DNA of 64,000 nucleotides, taken from NCBI GenBank assembly GCA_029099685.1, contig JAQXOO010000027.1, positions 1-64,000 of the forward strand, in the 5' to 3' direction. Under the pieces are notes generated by a model. The model was not told where the DNA came from, did no database searches, and worked only from the letters and a program-made list of their open reading frames with translations. The position numbers and the translations under genes are program-made. Origin of the DNA: Clostridia bacterium (GTDB lineage: Bacteria; Bacillota; Clostridia; Oscillospirales; Butyricicoccaceae). Positions 34,604-42,470 of the stretch are shown in pieces. The stretch's first letter is position 1. Each line of letters begins with the position of its first letter.

Positions 34604-34727
34604 TGCAGAGTGGATTTCTGAAAAAATCGCAATCAGGCGACAAGTGCTTTCTTGAAGAATGCACCGTTCCAATTCCACCTTTTCTTTTCGACCCGCCGAA
34701 AAGGAAACATGCCGTTGACGGTACAAA

Positions 34728-34751
34728 AGAAAAAGCGGCCTGGGGAGCCGC
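34728..34751 (-). terminator. Second minus-strand terminator-like hairpin
   Basis: On the minus strand GCGGC (34751-34747) pairs with GCCGC (34739-34735) and is followed by TTTTTCTTTTG. It may catch read-through past the first terminator of the GNAT/ABC operon. Confidence 0.4.
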
Positions 34752-34852
34752 AACGGTCTGGTTTGCCCGCCCCCGGACCCTATGCTGAGTGTTTGCCTGA
34801 TGGTTACTGTACCGCAATCATTCCTTTTATAGGATCGGCATCACTGCTTAAC

Positions 34853-34878
34853 AGAAAAAGCACCCAAACGGGTGCTTT
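34853..34878 (-). terminator. Terminator of the ABC exporter/GNAT operon
   Basis: AAAGCACCC at 34857-34865 and GGGTGCTTT at 34870-34878 form a perfect 9-bp stem around AAAC. On the minus strand a TTTTTC run follows it. It lies 57 bases after the GNAT stop. Confidence 0.75.
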
Positions 34879-34934
34879 CTTCGTTTGTTGGATTAACCCA
34901 ACGGCATTGTTTCGCCGGCTTCTCTGTTTTTGTG

Positions 34935-35381
34935 TCACAGCTTGCACTGCATATATTTTTTGATCTCGCCGAAGCCCAGGCTTTCATACAGGCGGAGGGC
35001 GGCGGCATTTTGGGTTATTACCTTGAGTTCCACGGAGGCGGCACCTTGCTTCTGGGCAAAGTCCAGAAAGCGGTTTGCCAGCGCCTTGCCACAGCCCTGT
35101 TTCCGGTGTTCCTCACGGACATACAGGGCGTCCAGCAGAGCCAGGGGCTTTTTATGCACCGGAGAAGGGTAGAGGAAACCGAACAGAAATCCGATGATCT
35201 CGCCGTTTTCCTCGGCCACCAGCAGCAGGGTGTCGTCCTCGGTCATGCGGTGCTCATAGTTGTCGCAGACAGTGAAGGTCTCATCCATGTTTTCATCCCA
35301 CCGGCTCTCCATTTGGATCAGCTGGGTGAGCAATTCGTCGCAAATGGGGCCTTCGCCGGGGTTTGCCTCGCGAATCAACAT
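34935..35381 (-). CDS. GNAT-family N-acetyltransferase
   Basis: 148 residues. The acetyl-CoA site is visible in LDALYVREEHRKQGCGKALA (the R/Q-x-x-G-x-G/A loop is RKQGCG), preceded by the beta-4 strand region and followed by QNAAALRLYESLGF, the C-terminal family motif. The acceptor is unknown; it could be a drug, polyamine or protein N-terminus. AAGGAGA precedes the ATG. It is the third gene of an operon behind two ABC half-transporters, 12 bases after the second, which hints at a resistance or detoxification role. Confidence 0.85.
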   Translation of the reverse strand: MLIREANPGEGPICDELLTQLIQMESRWDENMDETFTVCDNYEHRMTEDDTLLLVAEENGEIIGFLFGFLYPSPVHKKPLALLDALYVREEHRKQGCGKALANRFLDFAQKQGAASVELKVITQNAAALRLYESLGFGEIKKYMQCKL

Positions 35382-35393
35382 AAAAAACTCTCC

Positions 35394-37220
35394 TTACTTC
35401 AAAATCTTGGCCTGGGACTCCTCGGCAAACTGCTTGGAATACAGGTCGTGGTAATAGCCGCGTTTCCGCAGCAGCTCCTCGTGCTTGCCCTGCTCCACGA
35501 TCCTGCCGTCCCGGACCACCAGGATCAGGTCGGCCTTGCGGATGGTGGACAGGCGGTGTGCGATGAGGAAGGAGGTGCGGTCCCGCAGCAGATGGTCGAT
35601 GGCGTTCTGGATGAGCTGCTCGGTCTGGGTGTCGATGGAAGAGGTGGCCTCATCCAGCACAAAGATCCGCGGGTCTGCCAGCACCGCCCGGGCAAAGGAG
35701 ATCAGCTGCTTTTCGCCGGTGGAGAGGCGGTCGCCGCCCTCGCCCACGTCGCTGTCCCAGCCCTTTTCCAGCTTGGCCACCACGGTATCGGCAGACACCG
35801 CCCGGGCGGCGGCCTCCACTTCCTCGTCGGTGGCGTCCAGACGGCCGTAGCGGATATTTTCCTTCACCGTGCCCGAGAACAGATGGGGGTTCTGCAGCAC
35901 ATAGCCGATGTTGGAGTGCAGCCACAGCTGGCTCCGCTCCCGGTAATCCACCCCGTCGATGAGGATCTGTCCCCCGGTGGGTTCAAAGAACCGGCAGGCC
36001 AGATTCACCAGGGTGCTCTTGCCCGCGCCGGTCTCGCCCACGATGGCCACCGTGGTGCCCTGAGGGATGTGCAGGGAAAAGTGCTGCAGTACATCCTCGC
36101 CGCCGTCGGGATAGCGGAAGGTCACATCCCGGAACTCGATCTCGCCCCGCAGCGGCTCCCAATTTTCCTTTTTGGGGTGGAAGGAATCGCCGTATTTGGC
36201 CTCCACCTCCGGGGTGTCCTTCACCTGAGGCTCCTTGTCCAGCAGATCGGTGACCCGCTCGATGGAGGCCTGCAGGGAGATGAACTCGGCGATGTTGGCC
36301 GCCGTCATCTGGATAGGCTCGAAGATGCCCACCGCGTAGCTGGTAAAGGCAGACAGGGTGGCCAGCTCCAGCACCTGGTCCAGCACCAGATAGCCGCCCC
36401 GCAGCAGCACGATGGCCACCGCCATGGTGCTGAAAAACAGTACCAGCGGGATATAAACGGCGTTGAGCCGGGCGGCCCGGATGCCGGAATCCTTCATCTT
36501 GGCGGTGAGCTGGTTAAAAGCGTCGCTGGACTGGTCCTCCATCACCAGGGTCTTGGTGGTTTTGGCACCGGTGATGCCTTCGTTAAAGGCGCCGGTGATG
36601 CGGGAGTTCAGCTTGCGCACCTTTCGGTTCCAGTGGAGGATGCGGTTCTGGAAATAAGCGGTGAGCACCGCCATGACGGGCACGATGAGGATGACCACCA
36701 GGGCAAGCTTCCAGTTGAGCAGCAGCATGGAAACAAAGCTGCCGCCCACGTAAAACAGCGCCCACAGAATATCGGTGAAGTTCCAGGCGATCATGCTGGC
36801 GATGCGGTTGGTGTCGCTCATGACCCGGGTCAGCAGATAGCCCACCGGGGTCACGTTGTAGAAGGAAAAGGACAGGGTCTGCAGATGGTGGAACAGCTTA
36901 TCCCGCATATCCCGGCCCATGAGCATCTCGATGCGCATGGAGTTCCGGGCAAAGGCCACCACCGACAGCGACTGCAGCACGATGACCGCCAGATAGGTCA
37001 GGGCATAGGGCCACAGGCCCTTCAGCGTGCCGGCCTCGATAAAATTGCCGATGGCGTACCGCTGGAACAAAGGCAGTATCACGTCCACCAGGGCGCATAT
37101 GCCGTTGAACACCAGCATTCCCACAAAGTCCAGCCGGTAGGCCCGGAGGAAGGGCGTCAGCCGCTTCCAGATCCGCAGGTCAAAGGATTGTGTATAGTCC
37201 TGTTCGTCAAATGCGGCCAT
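35394..37220 (-). CDS. ABC exporter half, canonical Walker B, altered signature
   Basis: 608 residues. An exporter-type membrane domain with six helices (about 25-320) is followed by an ATPase domain with Walker A GETGAGKST, Q-loop GYVLQNPHLFSG, signature LSTGEKQ (instead of LSGGQ), Walker B IFVLDEATSSID with the catalytic Glu, and the His of the switch in LIAHRLSTI. With the partner gene it should form a heterodimer of the BmrCD/LmrCD/TM287-288 type: this subunit supplies the catalytic Glu, while its own signature is degenerate. Its ATG shares one base with the partner's stop (TAATG). Confidence 0.9.
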   Translation of the reverse strand: MAAFDEQDYTQSFDLRIWKRLTPFLRAYRLDFVGMLVFNGICALVDVILPLFQRYAIGNFIEAGTLKGLWPYALTYLAVIVLQSLSVVAFARNSMRIEMLMGRDMRDKLFHHLQTLSFSFYNVTPVGYLLTRVMSDTNRIASMIAWNFTDILWALFYVGGSFVSMLLLNWKLALVVILIVPVMAVLTAYFQNRILHWNRKVRKLNSRITGAFNEGITGAKTTKTLVMEDQSSDAFNQLTAKMKDSGIRAARLNAVYIPLVLFFSTMAVAIVLLRGGYLVLDQVLELATLSAFTSYAVGIFEPIQMTAANIAEFISLQASIERVTDLLDKEPQVKDTPEVEAKYGDSFHPKKENWEPLRGEIEFRDVTFRYPDGGEDVLQHFSLHIPQGTTVAIVGETGAGKSTLVNLACRFFEPTGGQILIDGVDYRERSQLWLHSNIGYVLQNPHLFSGTVKENIRYGRLDATDEEVEAAARAVSADTVVAKLEKGWDSDVGEGGDRLSTGEKQLISFARAVLADPRIFVLDEATSSIDTQTEQLIQNAIDHLLRDRTSFLIAHRLSTIRKADLILVVRDGRIVEQGKHEELLRKRGYYHDLYSKQFAEESQAKILK

Positions 37221-39058
37221 TACTGCTCGCCTCCTTCCAGAATCAGCGCGCGGTCGTCGGCGCGCATCTGAATGTCATAAATATCCTTGTAGATGCCGGG
37301 CCGGGAGATCAGCTCCTGATGGGTGCCCAGATCGGCCACCCGCCCGCCGTCCAGCACCAGGATGCGGTCGGCCTGCATCAGCGTGGTGATGCGGTGGGAC
37401 ACCAGGATCACCGTGGCGGATGCCAGGGAATCCCGCAGGGCGGCACGGATCTTGGTGTCGGTCTCGGCATCCACGGCGGACAGGGAGTCGTCAAAGATCA
37501 TCACCGGTGCCTGCTGCATCAGCATCCGGGCGATGGCCACCCGCTGCTTCTGGCCGCCGGACAGGGTGACGCCCCGCTCGCCCACAACGGTCTCGTACCC
37601 GTCGGGAAAGGCGGTGATGGCGTCATCCACACAGGCGATGGAGGCGGCCCGCCGCATCTCCTCGGGAGCGGCCTTGGGCCGGGTGGCGCAGATGTTTTCA
37701 CCGATGGTCTGGGAGAACAGGAAGGGCTCCTGCAGCACCAGGCCGATGTTTTTCCGCAGGGCTTCCCGCTTCATTTTGCGGATGTCCACGCCGCCCATGG
37801 TAATGGAGCCCTGGCCGTCCTTCAGGTCATAGAGCCGGTCCAGAAGATGCACCAGGGTGCTCTTGCCCGAACCGGTACCGCCCAGGATGGCGAAGGTCTC
37901 GCCCTCATGGATGGTAAAGGACACGTCCCGCAGCACATCCTGACCCTCGTAGCCGAAGGTAACGTGGTCAAAGACGATGTCGCCGGAAACCGGCTCCACC
38001 GCGCCGGGGATGTCTGTCTCCTCCTCAGAGTTGAGAATATAGCCTACGCGGTCCATGGAAACGCCCGCCTTGCTCATCTCGGACAGCACGCGGCCCAGGG
38101 AACGCACCGGCCAGGCCAGAGATTCGTTGTAGGAGATAAAGGCGATGAAAGCGCCCAGGGTCATGCGGCCGTTGACCGTCTCCACAATGCCGCACAGCAT
38201 GATGACCATCACCTGCAGGGCGGTGAGCAGCGTGCCGGAGGCCCAATAGACCGACAGCAGCTTGCCCAGACGGATCCACAGGGCGGAAAAATAGTGGTTT
38301 TTCTGGCCGAACTTTTCTTCCTCATACATTTCCCGGCCAAAAGCGCGCACCACCCGCACACCGGTGAGGTTTTCCTGGGCACAGGTGGTCAGGGCGCCCT
38401 CCGCCTCGTCCGCGTCCTTGAACCGGCTGGAGATCTTGGCGTAAAATACGCCGGATGACAGGCCCACCACGGGGATAAAAGCCAGCGCCACCAGCGAAAG
38501 CCGCAGGTTCATGGAGAACATGATGCCCATGTACAGGCAGATGAGGAACACCGTCCGCACCACCTCTATCATCTGGTTGCACACAAAGCTGCGGATCACA
38601 TCCACGTCAGAGGTGCAGCGCTGGATGATATCGCCGGTGGGGTGGGCTTTGTGCCAGGCAAAGGTCAGGTGCTGGATGTGCCGGTACAGGTCGTCTCGGA
38701 TGGCCTTTACATAGGACTCCGAGCCTTTGGCCAGATTGAGCCGCTGGCCGAAGCTGCACACGCCCCGGAGGACGGCCACTGCCAGCACACTCGCCGCCGC
38801 CAGCCACAGGGCCCGCAGCGGCTGCTGCCGCAGGGTCTCCCAGCCCAGCCAGTTCTGGAGAAAGACCGGCAGCCCGGCCGGTTTGTCACCCAGGACCGAG
38901 TCCACGGTGACCTTGATGATCTGGGGCGTCAGGGCGTTGAGGGCCATGCTCAGACAGGCGCAGGCCAGTCCCACCGCAAAATAGGGCCAGCAGCCACGCA
39001 GATAGCGGGTGATGAGCCGGATCTTTTGCTGGCGGGACAGCTTGTAATTGGGTTCCAT
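37220..39058 (-). CDS. ABC exporter half, degenerate Walker B
   Basis: 612 residues. A six-helix exporter membrane domain (about 25-325) and an ATPase domain with Walker A GGTGSGKST, signature TLSGGQKQR (canonical) and Walker B VMIFDDSLSAVD, where Asp replaces the catalytic Glu. That is the degenerate-site pattern of heterodimeric exporters and pairs logically with the neighbour, which has the canonical Glu but a degenerate signature. The ATG has GGAG about 14 bases upstream, a long spacing. The gene is first in the operon and lies behind a leader peptide and a terminator that probably control it. Confidence 0.9.
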   Translation of the reverse strand: MEPNYKLSRQQKIRLITRYLRGCWPYFAVGLACACLSMALNALTPQIIKVTVDSVLGDKPAGLPVFLQNWLGWETLRQQPLRALWLAAASVLAVAVLRGVCSFGQRLNLAKGSESYVKAIRDDLYRHIQHLTFAWHKAHPTGDIIQRCTSDVDVIRSFVCNQMIEVVRTVFLICLYMGIMFSMNLRLSLVALAFIPVVGLSSGVFYAKISSRFKDADEAEGALTTCAQENLTGVRVVRAFGREMYEEEKFGQKNHYFSALWIRLGKLLSVYWASGTLLTALQVMVIMLCGIVETVNGRMTLGAFIAFISYNESLAWPVRSLGRVLSEMSKAGVSMDRVGYILNSEEETDIPGAVEPVSGDIVFDHVTFGYEGQDVLRDVSFTIHEGETFAILGGTGSGKSTLVHLLDRLYDLKDGQGSITMGGVDIRKMKREALRKNIGLVLQEPFLFSQTIGENICATRPKAAPEEMRRAASIACVDDAITAFPDGYETVVGERGVTLSGGQKQRVAIARMLMQQAPVMIFDDSLSAVDAETDTKIRAALRDSLASATVILVSHRITTLMQADRILVLDGGRVADLGTHQELISRPGIYKDIYDIQMRADDRALILEGGEQ

Positions 39059-39093
39059 GAAAAAAGTACACGCTCCTTTCGGAAAATGGGCGT

Positions 39094-39126
39094 AAAAAAG
39101 CGCCCTCTGACCAACTCAGAGGGCGC
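39094..39126 (-). terminator. Leader terminator (attenuator) ahead of the ABC exporter genes
   Basis: On the minus strand GCGCCCTCTGA (39126-39116) pairs perfectly over 11 bases with TCAGAGGGCGC (39110-39100) around GTTGG, followed by TTTTTT (39099-39094). It sits between the leader peptide stop and the ABC start, so transcription must read through it to express the exporter. Its upstream arm is also complementary to a segment inside the leader peptide gene (39178-39185), giving a competing fold. Confidence 0.85.
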
Positions 39127-39148
39127 AACCATACAAAAAAGGCGGCAG

Positions 39149-39229
39149 TTATGCCAAAGCTCCGGTGCACAAAATGACCTCTGAGAGAAAAACTGAAACG
39201 ATGCGGTTTTCGCCATTCCGATTCTTCAT
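39149..39229 (-). CDS. 26-residue leader peptide of the ABC exporter operon
   Basis: On the minus strand an ATG at 39229 stands eight bases after a very strong ribosome site (GAAAGGAGG). The frame begins MKNRNGENRIVSVFL, ends CTGALA, and stops with TAA at 39151-39149, 23 bases before the attenuator hairpin. Two segments of its coding RNA are part of inverted repeats: CTCAGAGG (39185-39178) matches the terminator's upstream arm, and TTGTGCACC (39172-39164) matches the region overlapping its own ribosome site (39239-39231). This arrangement is like the BmrB leader of B. subtilis bmrCD, where antibiotic-slowed ribosomes prevent termination. The amino-acid sequence itself shows no obvious stall motif. 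Confidence 0.7.
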   Translation of the reverse strand: MKNRNGENRIVSVFLSEVILCTGALA

Positions 39230-39273
39230 CTTGTGCACCTCCTTTCTTCTGTCTGTTTATAACCAACAGCATC

Positions 39274-39302
39274 AGTATAACCGTGTTGGCATATCTTGTC
39301 AA
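39274..39302 (-). promoter_or_regulatory. Sigma-A promoter for the leader peptide and ABC operon
   Basis: Minus strand: TTGACA (39302-39297), 17 bases, TATACT (39279-39274). The -35 hexamer overlaps, on the opposite strand, the -35 of the divergent nucleotidyltransferase promoter. Confidence 0.85.
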
Positions 39303-39324
39303 GTGGTTTTTTTCATGCTATAGT
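39296..39324 (+). promoter_or_regulatory. Sigma-A promoter for the nucleotidyltransferase gene
   Basis: Plus strand: TTGTCA at 39296-39301, 17 bases, TATAGT at 39319-39324. It is back-to-back with the ABC-operon promoter; their -35 boxes share five bases. Confidence 0.75.
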
Positions 39325-39349
39325 GAAAAATGGAAACGGAGGGATGCCC

Positions 39350-40372
39350 ATGGGGCGGGAAACACGGGACAGGCTGGCCGCATGGCTGAAGGAGACGGCC
39401 CGGCGCAGCTTTTCCGGAAAGGCGGCGCTGGTTTGCCTGTTCGGCTCCCATGTCAGCGGCACGGCCAATGAGCACTCGGACCTGGACTGCTATTTTGTGC
39501 CGAAAACCGGGGAAGGACGGGCACTGGCCCGCACCTTTCTCCTCCAAGGCGTGGGATATGACTTCTTCCCCCTCACCTGGGAACGGCTGGAGGGACTGGC
39601 ACGTCTGGAGGAGCCGCTGCTGCCGCTGCTGGGGGACGCCAGGGTGCTGTGGTTCGATACCGCCGGCGACCTGCTGCGGTTCCGGCAGCTTCAGGGAAGG
39701 CTGTCCGCCGCGCTGCGAAAGAAAGACCTGCGGGAGGCTGCCGCCCGGGAACGCGCCGGGCGAGCCTGGAGCTGGCTCCCGGACCCGGACTGCGGACTGG
39801 GGGAAAGCCGCCTGCAGGCGGGCTTTGTCCTGATGGACCTGGCAGAGGCGCTGGCCCTGCGGGAGGGGACCTATTTTCATAATGGCCTGAAGCGGCAGTT
39901 TTCCGACCTGCTGGCGCTTCGGGCGCTTCCGGAGCGGTTTGAAGAACGGTACCTGGCGGTGCTGAAAGGGGAAACGCCCCGGGAAATCGGGACGGCCTGC
40001 CGGGCGCTGCTGGAAAGCTGCCCCTGGCCGGACAGCGGAAAACGCCGCAGCCCGGCGCGAAGCGGGCCGCCGGACCCCGAAGCATTGGCGGCCCTTTATG
40101 AAGAACTGGCCTCCACCTTTCAGAAGATCTATCGCTGCGCGGAAAGCGGCGACCGGGTGCTGGCGTATCTGTCGGCGGTCTGCCTTCAGCGGGACCTGCC
40201 CTGGCTGGAGCTTGTGTCAGCCTACCGCTATGATGACCTGGCGCCGCTGGCCGGCGCTGCCAGGCAGGCGGAGGCGGAGGTGCGCCGTGCTGTCCGGGAA
40301 GGCGGGGCAGTGCTGCGGGAATATGCGTCCTTTGAGCAATTTGAGCAGGCGCAAAAAGAGCGCGGATGCTGA
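39350..40372 (+). CDS. Nucleotidyltransferase-domain protein
   Basis: 340 residues. The N-terminus has the polymerase-beta-type motif GS-x10-DxD in FGSHVSGTANEHSDLDCYF (Gly32-Ser33, Asp44 and Asp46), as in aminoglycoside adenylyltransferases and MNT-type antitoxins. The remaining 230 residues are mostly helical and may bind the substrate. No HEPN gene lies alongside, so a toxin-antitoxin pair is unlikely; a stand-alone small-molecule or tRNA transferase fits better. The ATG at 39350 is six bases from ACGGAGGG; the ATG at 39344 abuts it. It is divergent from the leader-controlled ABC operon and ends at a terminator. Confidence 0.75.
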   Translation: MGRETRDRLAAWLKETARRSFSGKAALVCLFGSHVSGTANEHSDLDCYFVPKTGEGRALARTFLLQGVGYDFFPLTWERLEGLARLEEPLLPLLGDARVLWFDTAGDLLRFRQLQGRLSAALRKKDLREAAARERAGRAWSWLPDPDCGLGESRLQAGFVLMDLAEALALREGTYFHNGLKRQFSDLLALRALPERFEERYLAVLKGETPREIGTACRALLESCPWPDSGKRRSPARSGPPDPEALAALYEELASTFQKIYRCAESGDRVLAYLSAVCLQRDLPWLELVSAYRYDDLAPLAGAARQAEAEVRRAVREGGAVLREYASFEQFEQAQKERGC

Positions 40373-40433
40373 CCGCTCCGGAAAAAGCACGCGCCGGAGG
40401 CGCCGCACCTGTTCCCGAACGGAAATTTGATAA

Positions 40434-40471
40434 AAAGAAAGCGGTATCCCGTGGAGGATACCGCTGTTTTT
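40434..40471. terminator. Bidirectional terminator between converging genes
   Basis: AGCGGTATCC at 40440-40449 pairs with GGATACCGCT at 40456-40465 around CGTGGA, with AAAGAAA before it and GTTTTTT after it. It serves the nucleotidyltransferase gene on the plus strand and the glycoside-hydrolase-like gene on the minus strand. Confidence 0.85.
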
Positions 40472-40477
40472 TCTGTT

Positions 40478-41557
40478 TCAGGGGATCTGGATATAGTCCT
40501 GCCGGAATTCCGCGGGCGCCTTTCCGCCGCCGGTGACATACAGGCCCACCCGGCAGCCGGTGTCCGCCACGGCTTCCTCCACGGCGCTCACGTCGGCGTC
40601 AAAACCGCCGGCGGGCACATAGAGAATGTCAAAATACCGGGCCAATTCGGCCACATCCTCACCGGAAGCATTGTCCAGAAGACTGGCGGCGGCATCGCCG
40701 GTGAGCACCAGTCCCAGGGGCATATCCGTTGCCTCGCGGAGCTGGCGGGCCAGGCCGGTGAGGGCGCTCTGGCGGGTGTGGCCGTCGCCGTAATCGATCA
40801 GCTCCAGCTTGCCCGCCGTAGGATAATGGAAGTTCTGCAGCACCACCTGCTCAAAGCCGGCGGTCCGGCAGGCTTCCACAGCAGCGGTGAGGCAGGAAAG
40901 GGTGTCCTGGCCCGCAGGATCGAACCAGGCCGTGTACTCCCGGTCCAGCCAGGTGGCGCCGCTGGCGGTGTGCAGGGCGGAGGAACGGTGAGCCGTGCGG
41001 GGACGCACATTGTCCCGCAGGGCGGAGATCACGGCGATCCTGGGAGTGTCCACGCCCTCCAGCGCGGACAAAAGGCTCTCTGCGTCCGGAGAAAGACCGT
41101 CCCGGACGCCGCCGTCATCCACGAGAGAGAGCCCGTCAGGAGTCTTGACCTGGAGGGCAAGCTGGGCGCAGCCGCTGTCCCGGAATTGCTGCAGCGCGCC
41201 GGATGCGTCGGTCAGAAGAGCGCTGCCGTCCAGCAGCAGCGCTGCCGTCGGCTCCGGAGCCGTCTCCGGGTCAGAGGGCTGGGGCACGGACCCCTCGGGG
41301 AGCGTCTGTCCCGTCTGAGGGTCCTCGATCTCCAGCTGGATGTCTCCGGCGTTTTGAGGCGGCTGGCTTTCCTGGGGCTGTTTTTCCTGCTCCCAAAAGG
41401 GAAAACGGAAGCCGTCGGCGGTAAACACCGCCGCGTCCTGCAGGAAAAAGAGAACGGCTATGCCTACCACGACCAGCAGCAGCAAGATCAACAGGATGAT
41501 CTTGATCCGGTTCCGCCTTGCCCGGCGGGAGCCTCTGTAACGGTCATAATAGGCCAT
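40478..41557 (-). CDS. Membrane-anchored glycoside-hydrolase-like protein
   Basis: 359 residues. A basic N-terminus (RGSRRARRNR) leads into one membrane helix (about 19-40). A Gln/Pro/Glu-rich linker of some 70 residues follows, then an extracellular domain (about 105-359). The segment TASGATWLDREYTAWFDPAG followed by EACRTAGFEQVVLQNFHYP resembles the putative TIM-barrel glycoside hydrolases of the DUF4015 type. The assignment is by pattern only, and the catalytic residues are not certain. AAAGGAGA precedes the ATG. It lies 59 bases after rnfB and may share that transcript. Confidence 0.6.
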   Translation of the reverse strand: MAYYDRYRGSRRARRNRIKIILLILLLLVVVGIAVLFFLQDAAVFTADGFRFPFWEQEKQPQESQPPQNAGDIQLEIEDPQTGQTLPEGSVPQPSDPETAPEPTAALLLDGSALLTDASGALQQFRDSGCAQLALQVKTPDGLSLVDDGGVRDGLSPDAESLLSALEGVDTPRIAVISALRDNVRPRTAHRSSALHTASGATWLDREYTAWFDPAGQDTLSCLTAAVEACRTAGFEQVVLQNFHYPTAGKLELIDYGDGHTRQSALTGLARQLREATDMPLGLVLTGDAAASLLDNASGEDVAELARYFDILYVPAGGFDADVSAVEEAVADTGCRVGLYVTGGGKAPAEFRQDYIQIP

Positions 41558-41616
41558 AGCCGCTCTCCTTTCATGAAATCAGGGGATGGAAAACGAAGCG
41601 GTAAGGGGTCAGGCCA

Positions 41617-42453
41617 TCAGGCCTTGACCTCCTCGGTAACGGGAGCTTCCACCTTGGGGGCGCGCAGATTGACGATCAGCTTGCGTGGGCAGACCGTGGC
41701 GCACAGGCCGCAGTTGACGCACTTGCTGTAGTCGATCTTGGCCAGGAAGTTGGTGATGGTGATGGCTTCCTTGGGGCACTTCTTGGCGCACAGGGTGCAG
41801 CCGATGCAGCCGATCTGGCAGGCGTTGCGGGTGTCGGCGCCCTTCTGGGTGTTGCTGCAGCTGATAAAGACCTTCTGCTTGGCGGGGACCATCTCGATTA
41901 GGTGCTTGGGGCAGGCGGCAGCGCAGGCGCCGCAGGCCACGCACTTGTCCATGTCCACAACAGCCTTGCCGTCGATCACATGGATGGCGTCGAACTTACA
42001 GGCGGCCACGCAGGAGCCATAGCCCAGACAGGCGCTGGGGCAGGCCATGGGCGTGCCGGCCACCTTGTTGGCGGCGTCGCAGGTCTTCAGACCGTCATAC
42101 TGATATTTTTTCACGGCCTGTTCGCCGCCGCAGCAGTTGACGTGGGCCACCATCTTTTCGGAGGAACCGGCCTCCACGCCCATGATCTGGGCGATCTGCT
42201 CATGGCAGGCGGCGCCGCCCACGGGGCAGGCAGTGATCTTGGCATTGCCGGCGACGATCTCGCTGGCGCAGTTGGAGCAGCCGGCGTAGCCGCAGCCGCC
42301 GCAGTTGGCGCCGGGCAGGACGGCGATGATCTTGTCGATGCGCTCATCCTGTTCCACATAGAAGATCTTGGAGGCAAAGGCCAACAGAGCACCGAAGATA
42401 CCGCCCAGGATGCCCAGCACCAGAACGGCGTACAGAATATTCATCAAATCCAT
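41617..42453 (-). CDS. rnfB: Rnf complex subunit B (ferredoxin-type iron-sulphur protein)
   Basis: 278 residues. An N-terminal membrane helix (about 5-28) is followed by the RnfB-type four-cysteine domain (CGGCGYAGCSNCA, then ACPVGG). Several 4Fe-4S motifs come next: CVACGACAAACPKHLIEM, CIGCTLCAKKCPKEA and CVNCGLCATVCPRKL, plus a CLGYGSCVAACKFDA set. It is the likely entry point for electrons from reduced ferredoxin. It is the last gene in the rnfCDGEAB order that is normal for Clostridia. AAAGGAGG lies ahead of the ATG. Confidence 0.94.
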   Translation of the reverse strand: MDLMNILYAVLVLGILGGIFGALLAFASKIFYVEQDERIDKIIAVLPGANCGGCGYAGCSNCASEIVAGNAKITACPVGGAACHEQIAQIMGVEAGSSEKMVAHVNCCGGEQAVKKYQYDGLKTCDAANKVAGTPMACPSACLGYGSCVAACKFDAIHVIDGKAVVDMDKCVACGACAAACPKHLIEMVPAKQKVFISCSNTQKGADTRNACQIGCIGCTLCAKKCPKEAITITNFLAKIDYSKCVNCGLCATVCPRKLIVNLRAPKVEAPVTEEVKA

Positions 42454-42470
42454 AATTCAGTGTGCCTCCT

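Larger units (their letters stand above)
34604..34934. other. 331-base gap between converging genes, with several hairpins
   Basis: No convincing gene is seen on either strand. Hairpins: CTTTTCG/CGAAAAG around position 34690, GCGGC/GCCGC at 34735-34751, and the terminator at 34857-34878. The rest shows no promoter or ribosome-site pattern. Base composition is lower in GC than the neighbouring genes, as for untranslated DNA. Confidence 0.5.

Noticed and set aside
38950..39216. An alternative 88-codon frame starting inside the leader region (ATG at 39216, minus)
   Set aside because: It has no ribosome site and runs into the ABC gene out of frame; the 26-codon frame starting at 39229 has an excellent site.
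39350..40372. MNT/HEPN toxin-antitoxin module
   Set aside because: The protein is much longer than an MNT antitoxin, and no HEPN-type partner gene lies on either side.
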